Below are positions 1 through 11,486 of a DNA stretch of 64,000 bases, piece by piece. This stretch comes from Mycoplasmopsis gallinacea (GTDB lineage: Bacteria > Bacillota_I > Bacilli_A > Mycoplasmatales > Metamycoplasmataceae). Numbering within the stretch: position 1 is the first letter of the stretch; each line of letters opens with the position of its first letter. The notes below the pieces were generated by a model, which did no database searches, was not told the origin of the DNA, and saw nothing but the letters and a program-made list of their open reading frames with translations. The DNA is taken from positions 1 to 64,000 of the forward strand of contig NZ_LR214950.1 in the NCBI RefSeq assembly GCF_900660495.1. The letters are read 5' to 3'. The translations under genes were made by a program, and so were the position numbers.

Positions 1-512
1 AAAATACTACCCCGACAAATGATAAAAAATGGAGCACGTACTAATGAACTTGAAGCACTCATTAAAAAGTCTCAAAAAGATGGCAACATCATCATTAATC
101 TAGTAATTAAAGTTTCGGTTTTAAGTTCTGCAATATCTTTAATGCTTAATTTTTGATACTTTTCAAATAAAGTGTTTCTTAAATGGTTTGAACTAAGCTC
201 GCCAGCATAAGTAGTAATTAGCACGCTACCAATTGATGTAATCAACCAAAAACAATCATTAAAATAACAATAATAATTAGTTTGGTAATTGCCTGGGCTT
301 GCGTATTTGAAGGGAATAAATTAACCTTGTTAAATAGCACTATGTAATAAGTTTGACTAGCTTCATTTGAGCTAGGAGCAATCAATGAAAGAAACTGACT
401 AAGCAAAATTGGCAAAAACATCGTAATAACAACGTTAATTAAAATCAAAATAATACCTATTAAAAATAGAGTTTTTTACTTTTTTTGGCAAGAGTTTAAA
501 TACCTTTATCAT
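1..512 (-). pseudogene. ABC exporter, N-terminal membrane domain (partial, frameshifted)
   Basis: The start ATG at 510-512 has a strong AGGAGG site six bases upstream (519-524). Stitching frames gives a hydrophobic N-terminus, a second membrane stretch, and then the segment GELSSNHLRNTLFEKYQKLS followed by LITRL and LVRAPFF. This order is typical of type I ABC exporter membrane domains of multidrug/lipid half-transporters. The frame breaks in an A-run near 465-472 and in a T-run near 247-251; a third disturbance near 80-110 is possible. The gene runs off the left edge, so the ATPase domain is not visible. It may be a decayed gene or an intact gene with homopolymer errors. The family call is fairly firm; the substrate is unknown. 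Confidence 0.6.
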
Positions 513-589
513 AATAAACCTCCTTTGGTATTTATTTGATTTATTTTGCTTTTAGATAGCATAATTAACCTTATACATTAATAATTTTT

Positions 590-602
590 AAATTATAACA
601 CT
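590..602 (-). promoter_or_regulatory. extended -10 promoter for the ABC exporter
   Basis: On the minus strand TGTTATAAT (-10 at 592-597) lies about 80 bases upstream of the exporter ATG. No convincing -35 is seen. Confidence 0.4.
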
Positions 603-643
603 TTAAAATTAAAGATTCAATAATTCTAAATTTTAGAGCAGAA

Positions 644-676
644 AGCAAAAAGTTACGCACCTTTTGCACGCAACTT
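644..676 (-). terminator. hairpin terminator after the APC permease
   Basis: Read on the minus strand, AAGTTGCGTGC and GGTGCGTAACTT form a stem with some G-U pairs and an AAAA loop, followed by TTTTTGCTTT. It lies just past the permease stop. Confidence 0.5.
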
Positions 677-684
677 AAAGCTAG

Positions 685-2047
685 CTATTTGTTAAATTTA
701 GCTATAACAAATAAAATTCCACCAATGATTAATGAAGCTAGATACGAAACTAAAACAATAGTATTTTCAACACTTCAGGAATGACCTACAATCATTGGGA
801 ATAGGTAAATAACAATTAAGCTAATAAGCAAAATCATCACTAAATAATAGATGATTTTTTCATATCAAGGAATTGTAATTACCTTATTTTTGCGTTCTAA
901 AATTAGCGCTGTGATGAAAGTGAGCACATATTGAACTAAAAATGAAATCGTTCCTATCTCGATAACTGAAAGGAAGAAGTTTTTAAGATTTAAAAACTCA
1001 GGAAGAGCCCAAAACACTATTAATGAAAAAATAGTAAGTCCAAGCGAAAAATAAATAGCATTGCGATATTCACCACGTGAATTAGTTTTGATTAAGAATT
1101 TAGGCAAATATCCATCTTCTGCAAGCGGAATTAATTGCCTTGAATTAACTAAGACAGTTGAAATTTTTGATGAAATTTGATTAAAAATAGTCCCAATTAC
1201 AAAAATAACAAGTCCAGTAATTGATCAGGTTTTAAGGAAAATATTACTAAATTGCCCATTTAAAACGCTTGAGTTTATCCCTAAAAGTACTAAGTAAAAT
1301 ACCAAGTAAAACCCAACAATAAATCCGAAAGATAAAAAGAGCACTTTTTTAATTTTATTAGTTTGCGCATCCTTAGTCATTGCAGCAATACTTTCAAAAC
1401 CACCAAAAGCATACATAAATGAAATTACTGAGCTTGAAATTAAATAAGCATATTCACTTTTAGGTTTATCAATTAACCCGCTAAAATTGGTTGAGTAACT
1501 TGGGTTTTTAAAAGCTAAATAAACTGACAGTAGAAGTGCTAAAAAGATAATGGTTCATTTAATAATTGCTGAAAGATAGATAACTTTTGTGCTTAATTTG
1601 AGGCCCAAATGTGGAAATAAACATAAGCAAAATATAAAATAAAAATGAAATTCCTCTAACAATTGAAATTACCATTTGATTATCAGTAACTACCGAAATT
1701 GCAGTAGCTAAAAATAATGGTCCAGCTGCTGAAAGAATTGGCCCTTGGCATAAATTGACTTCAACCAACTCAAAAAGCAAATAATTTCTTAGCTTTAGAA
1801 TCCCCTATCTTTTGGCATAGTAATATGATCCGCCATATTCTTCGCTATATACTGCTGCTAATCTTGAAAAAACTAGAACAATTCCTAAGGTAATAAATGA
1901 AGTTAATAAAATAGTTAATAAACCTAGAGCTTTTAAATTAGTAATAGTCAAAATGGTGCTAACAAAACCAAATCCCACTATGAAGTTAATTGTGAAGAAA
2001 ATGAAGTTTTTCTCACTGAAAGCTTTTATGCTTGATTGTGTGTTCAT
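685..2047 (-). pseudogene. APC family amino acid permease (frameshifted)
   Basis: The stitched translation is a polytopic membrane protein of about 450 residues. It opens with MNTQSSIKAFSEKNFIFF and contains VGFGFVSTI, a match to the first helix of APC amino acid transporters, and MYAFGGFESIAAMTKDAQTN, the conserved APC segment after helix 6. It ends at TAG 685-687. The frame breaks at three places: an A-run near 1800-1806 (one base short), a T-run near 1756-1761 (one base short) and a G-run near 1606-1609 (one base too many). Between breaks the protein is well conserved, so this is either very recent decay or sequence error. The amino acid carried cannot be told. Confidence 0.65.
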
Positions 2048-2292
2048 GGATATAATTTTAATGCAAAAAGTTTAAAAAAGAAATGAAAAGTAAGCTTTTT
2101 TGTTATTTTTGGTTTATAAACTTTTTTCACCTAGCTATTAAAAAGCCTAATTTTTATAAATGCTAATGCCTAAATAAGATATAAAAAAATCGTTTCTAAA
2201 ACTTTTAATTTTACTTAAGAAAATGTCGATAATTTAAGTATGTTTTTTAGCAGTGGATTCAAAACTTTTTAAGAGCAAAATTGTTGGATAAA

Positions 2293-2478
2293 ATGATTAT
2301 CGATTTTTTACATTTTGGTAAAATTCAATCTATGAAAAATATGGTAAGACGTAATATTCATTTAGCAATTAAATGGATATTGATTAATTTTTGCGATATT
2401 CACTACCCTGCGCTTGAAAAATTTGTAGAAGAATATTGCGAAAATATCTATGATTGTGCCTCCCAGTTGAATAATTAA
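2293..2478 (+). CDS. small hypothetical protein
   Basis: A 61-codon frame from ATG 2293 to TAA 2476-2478, ending 32 bases before potA. In-frame TTG at 2281 and ATG at 2332 are alternative starts, and none has a good ribosome binding site. The predicted protein is helical, slightly basic at first and acidic later, with no recognised family. It could be a real small gene at the head of the pot operon, a leader, or a relic. Support is weak. Confidence 0.3.
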   Translation: MIIDFLHFGKIQSMKNMVRRNIHLAIKWILINFCDIHYPALEKFVEEYCENIYDCASQLNN

Positions 2479-2510
2479 TTATTCAATTTAAAATAAAGGA
2501 GGAAAATAAT

Positions 2511-3899
2511 ATGCAAAGTGTTAAAACAAACACAAAAAAGAATAATTATGTTATTGAATTAGTTGAAGTTACCAAAGAATTTGGTAATAAGACTGTTTTA
2601 GATGAAGTTAATTTAAACATTAATCGTGGAGAGTTTGTAACTCTTCTTGGACCTAGTGGTAGTGGTAAAACTACTATCTTAAGATTACTTGGTGGTTTTG
2701 AATGAGCTACCCGTGGTGAAATTAAATTTAATGGACTGGATATTAAAGATCTTGCTCCATACAAAAGAAACGTTTCTACAATTTTCAAGATTATGCCCTT
2801 TTCCCTCACTTAAATGTTGAAGGAAACATTATGTATGGACTTAAATTAAAAAGAGTTCCAAAAGATAAAGACAAAATTAGTCAAAAAACAATCGATAGAT
2901 ACCAAAAGAAACTTGTGCAATGAGAAGCTAAAGCAGCTGCTAAAATTTCTAAATTACAAGAAAAACAAGACCAATACGAAAAAGAGCTTGAAGCCTTAAA
3001 TGAAGAGACAAAAGAATACAAAAAACGTCTTACTTGACTTGATGATTCAGATTTGAATATTCATATTGAGAAAATTATGTAAGCGAAAAATCAAAAGCTT
3101 TTGAAAACCGTCACTTTAAACGTAAATTAACTAACGAAGAAACACAAGAAGCTATTAACAAAATCATTGAAATTGTTGGTCTTAAAGGAAATGAAAAAAG
3201 AAGCATCAACGAACTTTCAGGAGGGATGAAGCAGCGTGTTGCTCTTGCTCGTAGCTTAGTTATTGAGCCTGAAATTTACTTTTAGACGAGCCGCTTAGTG
3301 CTCTTGATGCTAAAATCCGTAAAAAAATGCAAATTCTTCTTAGAACCGTGCAACAAGAACTTGGTCTTACATTTATTTTTGTTACTCACGACCAAAACGA
3401 AGCTTTAGAACTTTCAGATCGCATTGCTGTTATGCGTGATGGAAAAATTGAGCAATATGATACACCTAAAAACATTTATGATTTCCCAGTTAATATTTGA
3501 GTTGCTAAATTCATTGGTGATTCAAACATTTTTGATGCTAAATTCTTAGAAAATGGAAATGTAAAACTTCTTGGTAAAGAATTTAAAACAGTTCATGAAG
3601 GTGATGAATTTGCAAAAGGTCAAATTGTTGATGCATTAATTAGACCTGAAGATATCGATATTATTGCAGAGCCTAAATCAACTGAAGGAAAAATTAAAGG
3701 TACAGTTTCAGATATTTCATATCGTGGAAGCTACTACTATATTAAAGTAGATATTTCTGAAACTCAATCAATTTTCGTAGAAACTGCGAAAAAATTTGAA
3801 GAAGGTGAAACTGTATACTTAAGCTGAACAATCGATTCAATTCATTTAATGAAAAAAGACGCTAAGTGAGATTATTCTAACGATGCTTTCCAAAATTAA
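2511..3899 (+). pseudogene. potA: spermidine/putrescine ABC transporter ATPase, three frameshifts
   Basis: PotA is the ATPase of the polyamine importer. Visible motifs are Walker [10 protein letters not shown], the signature [14 protein letters not shown], the H-loop [15 protein letters not shown] and a C-terminal TOBE-like domain. A mycoplasma-type, highly charged, probably coiled insertion of roughly 90 residues sits between Q-loop and signature. The frame breaks in three T-runs, each one T short: near 2782 (Q-loop [11 protein letters not shown] continues in the next frame), near 3052 (DFEYSYWENYV), and near 3280 (Walker [14 protein letters not shown]). RBS is AAAGGAGG. Its end overlaps potB by 17 bases. 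Intact potBCD downstream makes real loss of potA doubtful, so sequence error is the more likely reading. Confidence 0.75.
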
Positions 3900-4716
3900 A
3901 CAATTAAACTTTAATCGTCGTTTAGCTTTAGCCATTCCTTATTTTTTAATCGCAATTCTTTTAATTGTTTTGCCAATTATTTTAATTTTTACTAACGCTG
4001 TTGTTGGGCATGAAGAAGGGTTTGACAACTGAATTTTAGTAAAAGAATCAAACACTTGAAACATCATTGGACGGAGCTTAAAAATTGGAGTCATTTCTTC
4101 ATTTTTATGTCTTATTATTGCTCTTCCATATTCATATTTTATTTCAACATCTAAATCTAAAATTTTCCGGATTTACGCACTTAGCTTAATTATTAGTCCA
4201 ATGGCAATTTTCACTATTGCGAAAATTTACGCTATTAAAGGATTATTTTTAGCTATGGTAGCTGACCCTAAATCATTAAATGCTGAATGATTTATTATTT
4301 TAGGGCTTACTTTCTTAAATATCCCACTTATGGTTATGCCGCTTTATACAGTGTTTAAAGATATGCCTAAAAACATTGTTGAAGCTAGTTATGACCTTGG
4401 GTATAACTCATTCCAAACAATGTACAAAGTGATCATTCCATATGCAACTAAAGCAATTTTAAGTGGTATTGGTATGATTTTCCTAGCTAGTGCTACTACC
4501 TTTGTTATTAGTAAAAAATTACTTCCAGACGGGTCACAAAAACAATTAATAGGGGACTTAATTAACTCAAAAATTAACCCAGGTAATAAATTTGACTTAA
4601 GTTCAGGTAGTGCCTTAGTTGTTGTTGTTAGTGCTATTTTCATTGGAATTTACTCACTTACATTAATTGCTCCAAAAGTAATTTTCTTCTTCAAGAAAGG
4701 AGCACACTATGAGTAA
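3883..4716 (+). CDS. potB: spermidine/putrescine ABC transporter permease PotB
   Basis: A 277-residue inner-membrane permease of the polyamine importer. It starts MLSKIKQLNFNRRLALAIPY inside the end of potA (17-base overlap), a sign of translational coupling. Hydrophobic segments span the length. The cytoplasmic EAA loop that docks onto PotA reads EASYDLGYNSFQTMYKVIIP, close to the PotB consensus. The stop overlaps the potC start by eight bases. Several tryptophans are coded by TGA. Expected partners are PotA, PotC and PotD. Confidence 0.9.
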
Positions 4717-5500
4717 AATTGTTGAAATTTTAAAAAGAAGCTACATTTACATCATTTTAACTTTAGTGTATGTACCTTTAATTTTTGGTTTTGTATTTTC
4801 ATTTAACCAACAAACTAAAAAAGGTGAATTCAACACCACTTGAACAGTAGGGACTACTGATAACTGAGCTAATTTATTTAAAGATGGACGTGATTTAGCT
4901 CTTGTAAATACTATCTTACTTGCATTAATTGTTAGTTTTTTAGTTATTTCACTTTCACTTATCACTGTTTATGCACTTTATAGACAAAAAAATAAATTAG
5001 TGCGTTCTTCAGTTATTTCTAGTTCAAATATTCCATTAATTAACCCAGATAACATCACCGCTATTGGTCTTGTGCTTGTATTTGGAATTTTCTTTGGAAT
5101 CATCTCAACAGATAGCGAAGGGTTTGGGAGATTAATTATTGGACATACAGTTATGGCTCTTCCATACGGAATTTCACTTATGCTACCTAGAAGTGAGAAA
5201 TTTAATAACAACCTTTTTGAAGCAAGCCAAGATTTAGGGTATTCAAAAATTGCTTCATGATTTAAAACATATTTTATTTACATGATTCCTTCAATTATTA
5301 TGGTTGCTATTGTAAGTACATTCTTAAGTTTTGACGATTTCATTATCGCTAGAACTGTATCAAATACATCAACACTTGGAACTAAACTTTATGAAGGTTC
5401 ATTCCAAGCTTGAGGACTTGTTTTTGGTTCAATTGTGTTATTTATGACAATTATTGGAAACATTATTTATACAGTTGCTAAAAGCAAAAGTCAAAAATAA
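4709..5500 (+). CDS. potC: spermidine/putrescine ABC transporter permease PotC
   Basis: A 263-residue permease that pairs with PotB to form the polyamine channel. The EAA loop is EASQDLGYSKIASWFKTYFI, followed by the PotC-type FLSFDDFIIA. An AAGGAG ribosome site lies in the end of potB and precedes ATG 4709. The stop TAA overlaps the potD ATG by one base (TAATG). About six hydrophobic segments are visible. Confidence 0.9.
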
Positions 5501-7476
5501 TGTTTAATAAATTTAAAAAATATCGCAACATTTTAATAGCAACCACAACAGTAGCCGCAGTTACTGCTGGTGTTTCTGTTACTTTACACCAAAAACTCAA
5601 AAAACCTTTTTTACCTAGTTTTTACAACTTTAAAGCGTATATGTCAGAAGAAAACAAAGGGATTATTTCTAAAACTTTTGACTATAAGCAATTTTCAGAA
5701 ATTAACGAATTTTACAATGCTATTTTAAATAATAAAGCAGCAGCTGGAATTGGAACCGACTTTTTAGCTACTCAATTAATTCGCAAACACTTAATTGCTA
5801 AAATTGATTATTCAGTGCTTTTTGATATGCCGATTCTTAAAGATAACTATGAACTTACCAAACAAATGGTGAAATTAACTTTAAGAAAAGACATTTGAGA
5901 CCATCTTGAACAATACGATAAGTACTTAGAAAAAGATGAATTTGGAAGAGATTTAAATGCTCATTTATGAGAGTATTTCTATCCTTATTTTTCACAAGAT
6001 GCAGTTCTTGCTTACAACACAAACAAAGTAACTCCAAGTGATAAAGAGCATCTAAATGAAGAAGGTGAAATTGATTTTGAATCATATCACAACGTTTATG
6101 GTGATGATTTATATCACATGGTAAATTTACTTAAAATAATTAGCGAAAATGGTTACAAAAACTGAATCATTACTGACGCAATAAGAGATAACCTTTTATA
6201 TGGTTCATCATACTGACTAATTCCAGATGAAAAAAGACGTACTTCAGAGCATTTTACTGGTGAAGTTGAAAATAATACCTACTCACAACTTATTGATTCA
6301 TTTATTTCCTTAATTAAAGATGGAACTGGATTTGATGTTAAAAACAGTGAGCACATTACTTTTGAAGGAGATGGGCTTCAAATTGTAAATAACTTAATTA
6401 ACCACCAAAGACCTGATATTAATGCAGCTATTATGTATAATGGTGATGCTATAGACTCATATTATGGTGAAGATAACTTCCCTGGTGAGGTTGGAGAAGG
6501 TGAAATTAGAGTGGTTAAACCTAAATTTAATATTCTTTTAATTGATGGACTTGTTCTTTCGAGTAAAAACACCCAAAAACAAAACTTTGAGTATCTAAAT
6601 GTATTTAAAAATTCATTTTATGATAAATTACCTTCAATTAAATCGCTTTATGAGCAATTTAAAGAACAAGGAATTAATATTTTTGATAGCTCAATCCTTC
6701 AAAAAACTTTTTATGAAAAAGCTTTATTAGATATTTGAAGCAACCTTAAAGCTTCAGAATTTGAGGAAATTTTCACCAATGAAGAAAGTCAAACTTTAGT
6801 AAACAAACTTAGCCAAATCCTTAGCTGAAGCAACTTAGATAATCAAGAAATTATTCAGCATTTTAAAGAGAGCAATCAGTTACATAAAGCCTTTTTAGAT
6901 GGTGAAAGCTCTGAAGATGCTGATCTTGAAGATTGAACTACTTTTTATCCTCAAGTAATTCGAAAATACTTACAAGATAATGGTATTGATAGGTTGCTTG
7001 AACAAATTGTAAGTGTTCAAAACAAAGAAAAATCACTTCAATTATTTGATGATGCAATTAATGCTTCTCAAGATCAAGCATACAAACTTACTTTAAAATA
7101 CTTATCAAAAGGATTTGAAGAAGATTTTGAAGACTTAGAAGAAGCTTTAAAAGAAAAAGAAGCTCTTTTAGCATATTTTGCTAGAAAAATTGCTTTAATC
7201 AACTTTGCAAATGAAACAATTGAAGCTAAAATTGCTGAAAAATATCTTTCTTTAGATAATTTTCACTTTATTAACTATAACCCTACTCAAGAAATTGATT
7301 ATGACTTTGTGCTTAGAAATTACTTTGCAACACCAATTAACGGGTATGATGCTAAAGTTATTTCAATTTACGAAATTGTTGAAAGTAAAAACAATATTCA
7401 TAAAGGTATCTTGCCAGTAGATGAAAAACTTCAAAGTTTAATTACAACTACATATTTCCAAAGAACTAAATCTTAG
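5500..7476 (+). CDS. potD: spermidine/putrescine-binding protein PotD, membrane-anchored
   Basis: A 658-residue extracytoplasmic solute-binding component. The N-terminus has a basic stretch and one hydrophobic segment (roughly residues 11-26) with no lipobox cysteine, so it is probably a signal anchor. The segment AAIMYNGDAIDSYYGEDNF is the PotD/PotF ligand-lobe motif (AxxYxGD). The protein is nearly twice the usual PotD length: a charged, helical region of over 250 residues follows the binding fold. Position, one-base overlap with potC and this motif make the call secure; the role of the extra region is unknown. Confidence 0.85.
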
Positions 7477-7574
7477 ATAACTTAAAATGCTTTATGAAGC
7501 TTAATAACTAAACAAATAACCTTTGTTTTGGTGCTCTAAAAATTACCTTATTAATTATTAGCACTTATTAAATG

Positions 7575-7701
7575 AAGTGTTTTTAAAGTAAAGTTAAAAA
7601 ACACTTGAAAAATAGTCACATTCATAAAGCAAATCCGCTGGTTCATCCTAAAAAATAGGATGAACTTTTATTTTATCTCGAACAAATTTTGCTTAAGCAA
7701 T
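7575..7701. repeat. 127-bp target duplication of IS-A2, left copy
   Basis: 7575-7701 is repeated exactly at 11487-11613, the far side of the IS-A pair. Its last 94 bp (7608-7701) are repeated once more at 9548-9641 between the two elements. It carries the pot operon terminator. Confidence 0.9.
7641..7676 (+). terminator. terminator of the pot operon
   Basis: GTTCATCCTA and TAGGATGAAC form a perfect 10-bp stem with an AAAAA loop followed by TTTTATTTT. It lies inside the IS target duplications, so identical copies occur at 9581-9616 and 11553-11588. Confidence 0.85.
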
Positions 7702-9547
7702 CCTGAGTTTCCAAGTTGAGCCTATTTTTTAGGCTCATTTTTTTATACATATATCAAAGATATATGAGCTAAAGAAAAAAATATTTTTTTACTTACATTA
7801 CATACATAAAATGATATAATAAGAGCATGAGTTACAGTTTATGCAAGAAAAAACAAAATGGAAAATATTATTTAGTTTTAGCTATTTCTAAAGGTTTTAA
7901 AAAAGGTTATGGAAATCAGATTGGTCTAGGATACTGAGAAGATATCAAAGAAAAGTATGGATTATCTTCAATTGAAGATATGAAAGAAATAGCAAAAAAA
8001 GTAGATACATCTTTAGATAAAGCTGTTGCAAAAGAAGAATTTTTTAAATTATTAAAACCCACTTCTGTAAAAACAAGTATCCAAAATATTGGAGTTGATT
8101 TAATTTATAAAGTTATTAAAGAATTAAATTTATTTTCAGCATTACCAAAAAGTAAACATAAATCGTTAGAAGAGGTTTTGGAATTTTTCATAGCAACTAG
8201 AATTATCCTTCCAAGAAGCTATATGTCACAATATAAAAATAAAAGTGATTTTATAAATGATATTAATGTTAAAAAATCATCAATATATAACTATCTTGAT
8301 GTTATTTTCGAAAATAAGAATTCTGTTTTAGTCAATTTATTTCAAAAAATAAATGAATTTACAAATCGTAACAATAAAGTTTTTCACTTCGATAACACAA
8401 CAGTTTATTTTGAAAGCTTTACAAGAGAAGGAATAAGAAAAAACGGTTTTTCAAAAGACGGAAAACACAATGAAGATCAAGTAGTCATAGCAATGGCTGT
8501 AGACGAAAACGGAATACCAATACACTATAAAGTTTTCCCAGGTAACACGGCTGATGGTAAAACAATGTTATCCTTCGTTTTAGAACTTCAATCAATCTAT
8601 AAAATAAAGGATATTACAATAGTTGCAGATCGTGGAATAAATAACAACGCAAACTTACGTTTCCTAGAACAAAAAGGAATTAAATATATATTCCAAAAAA
8701 GATTAGATACATTAAGTATTGGGATGAAAAAATTCATTCTTGAAGACAAACATTATGTTTTTAGAGATGAAATGTTTTGAAAAGAACAAATTGTTGAATC
8801 TGTTTGAAATAAAAATAGATTTAATGGTAAATACAGAAAATGATGTGTGTTTTTCAGTCCTGGGAAAAAGACTTTAGATAAATTAAAAAGAAATAATTTT
8901 ATTGATAAATTGAATAAGAAAACTGTAAATGGAGAACTGCCACTTAGTTCTTTAGTTCCAGAATATAAAAAGAAATATATGGACATTGATGGCAAAACAG
9001 TGGGTAAATTAAATTGAGAGAAAATTAAGAAAAAAGAATCTGAAGATGGTTTTTACATTATTGAAACCAATATTCTAGATTTAACACCAGAAAAAGCTAA
9101 TGAAATTTACAGAAAACAATGAAAAGTAGAAGAAAATTTCAGAACATTAAAATCTTCTTTACAAGTTAGACCTGTTTTTGTTCATAATGAACAGCATATA
9201 CTTGCACATCTTTTATTATGTTTCATTGCTCTTGTTGTTTTAAAATACTGTCTTTATAAATTAAAGAAATATTATGAAATCAATGGAGAAATACAAAAAG
9301 TGACGTTAGATTTATTTGTGGATTCATTAAGAATGATGACTATAACAAAAAAAGAAGTAAATGGAAAAGTGGTACAAGAAATAATTAATGATTTGGATGA
9401 AAACCACAAAGAAAATATAAAAATTTATAAAGATTTCATCGCATGTATGAGTTAATTCTATGTGTGTAATTTTAAATGTAAAAAAACGAATACACCTTAT
9501 TTATAGCTGTATTCGTTTTTTATAGTGTCTCAACTTGGAAACTCAGG
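7702..9547 (+). mobile_element. IS-A copy 1 (IS1634-like, IS4 superfamily)
   Basis: An 1846-bp element bounded by inverted repeats starting CCTGAGTTTCCAAGTTGAG. One transposase gene fills it. The left end carries a hairpin GAGCCTA/TAGGCTC followed by ATTTTTT. The right end carries a CGAATACA/TGTATTCG hairpin flanked by A and T runs, which can terminate in both directions. A small palindrome (CATATATC-AAA-GATATATG) lies between the left terminator and the promoter. Flanked by 94-bp direct repeats. Its 5' half matches copies 2 and 3 while its 3' half matches copy 4. Confidence 0.9.
7827..9455 (+). CDS. IS-A transposase, copy 1
   Basis: A 542-residue DDE transposase. Candidate catalytic residues are D189 in HFDNTT, D268 in VADRG and the glutamate in the segment YRKQWKVEENFRTLKSS near residue 434, which fits the Y-R-E-K signature of IS4-type enzymes. 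Start ATG 7827 is only six bases after a TATAAT box (7815-7820), so the mRNA is probably leaderless. Several tryptophans are TGA. The frame is intact, so the copy may be active. Confidence 0.9.
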
Positions 9548-9641
9548 AAAAATAGTCACATTCATAAAGCAAATCCGCTGGTTCATCCTAAAAAATAGGA
9601 TGAACTTTTATTTTATCTCGAACAAATTTTGCTTAAGCAAT
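9548..9641. repeat. 94-bp target duplication between IS-A copies 1 and 2
   Basis: Identical to 7608-7701. It abuts the right end of copy 1 and the left end of copy 2 without any extra base and contains another copy of the pot terminator (9581-9616). Confidence 0.9.
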
Positions 9642-11486
9642 CCTGAGTTTCCAAGTTGAGCCTATTTTTTAGGCTCATTTTTTTATACATATATCAAAGA
9701 TATATGACCTAAAGAAAAAAATGTTTTTTTACTTACATTACATACATAAAATGATATAATAAGAGCATGAGTTACAGTTTATGCAAGAAAAAACAAAATG
9801 GAAAATATTATTTAGTTTTAGCTATTTCTAAAGGTTTTAAAAAAGGTTATGGAAATCAGATTGGTCTAGGATACTGAGAAGATATCAAAGAAAAGTATGG
9901 ATTATCTTCAATTGAAGATATGAAAGAAATAGCAAAAAAAGTAGATACATCTTTAGATAAAGCTGTTGCAAAAGAAGAATTTTTTAAATTATTAAAACCC
10001 ACTTCTGTAAAAACAAGTATCCAAAATATTGGAGTTGATTTAATTTATAAAGTTATTAAAGAATTAAATTTATTTTCAGCATTACCAAAAAGTAAACATA
10101 AATCGTTAGAAGAGGTTTTGGAATTTTTCATAGCAACTAGAATTATCCTTCCAAGAAGCTATATGTCACAATATAAAAATAAAAGTGATTTTATAAATGA
10201 TATTAATGTTAAAAAATCATCAATATATAACTATCTTGATGTTATTTTCGAAAATAAGAATTCTGTTTTAGTCAATTTATTTCAAAAAATAAATGAATTT
10301 ACAAATCGTAACAATAAAGTTTTTCACTTCGATAACACAACAGTTTATTTTGAAAGCTTTACAAGAGAAGGAATAAGAAAAAACGGTTTTTCAAAAGACG
10401 GAAAACACAATGAAGATCAAGTAGTCATAGCAATGGCTGTAGATGAAAACGGAATACCAATACACTATAAAGTTTTTCCAGGTAAAACAGCTGATGGTAA
10501 AACAATGTTATCCTTCGTTTTAGAACTTCAATCAATCTATAAAATAAAGGATATTACAATAGTTGCAGATCGTGGAATAAATAACAACGCAAACTTACGT
10601 TTCCTAGAACAAAAAGGAATTAAATATATATTTCAAAAAAGATTAGATACATTAAGTATTGGGATGAAAAAATTCATTCTTGAAGACAAATATTATGTTT
10701 TTAGAGATGAAATGTTTTGAAAAGAACAAATTGTTGAATCTATTTGAAATAAAAATAGATTTAACGGTAAATACAGAAAATGATGTGTGTTTTTCAGTCC
10801 TGGAAAAAATACTTTAGATAAATTAAGAAGAAATAATTTTATTGATAAATTGAATAAGAAAACTGTAAATGGAGAACTACCACTTAGTTCTTTAGTTCCA
10901 GAATATAAAAAGAAATACATGGACATTGATGGCAAAACAGTGGGTAAATTAAATTGAGAGAAAATTAAGAAAAAAGAATCTGAAGATGGTTTTTACATTA
11001 TTGAAACCAATATTCTAGATTTAACACCAGAAAAAGCTAATGAAATTTACAGAAAACAATGAAAAGTAGAAGAAAATTTCAGAACATTAAAATCTTCTTT
11101 ACAAGTTAGACCTGTTTTTGTTCATAATGAACAGCATATACTTGCGCATCTTTTGTTATGTTTCATTGCTCTTGTTGTTTTAAAATACTGTCTTTACAAA
11201 TTAAAGAAATATTATGAAATCAATGGAGAAGTACAAAAAGTGACGTTAGATTTATTTGTGGATTCATTAAGAATGATGACTATAACAAAAAAAGAAGTAA
11301 ATGGAAAAGTGGTACAAGAAATAATTAATGATTTGGATGAAAACCATAAAGAAAATATAAAAATTTATAAAGATTTTATCGCATGTATGAGTTAATTCTA
11401 TGTGTGTAATTTTAAATATAAAAAACGAATACACCTTATTTATAGATGTATTCGTTTTTTATAGTGTATCAACTTGGAAACTCAGG
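9642..11486 (+). mobile_element. IS-A copy 2
   Basis: A 1845-bp element with the same termini as copy 1. It was probably the first insertion here, since the outer 127-bp direct repeats (7575-7701 and 11487-11613) belong to it. Closest to copy 3 in its 3' half (right end reads GTATCAACTTGG rather than GTCTCAACTTGG). Confidence 0.9.
9767..11395 (+). CDS. IS-A transposase, copy 2
   Basis: A full-length 542-residue transposase with the same DDE residues as copy 1. Among a few substitutions, the segment after KVFPG reads KTADG instead of NTADG. TATAAT lies six bases before the ATG. No frameshift seen. Confidence 0.9.

Noticed and set aside
8753-8995. 80-codon minus-strand frames inside IS-A (also at 10693, 14248 and, on the plus strand, 45403)
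   Set aside because: They lie fully opposite the conserved transposase frame and have no RBS; their conservation simply follows that of the IS.
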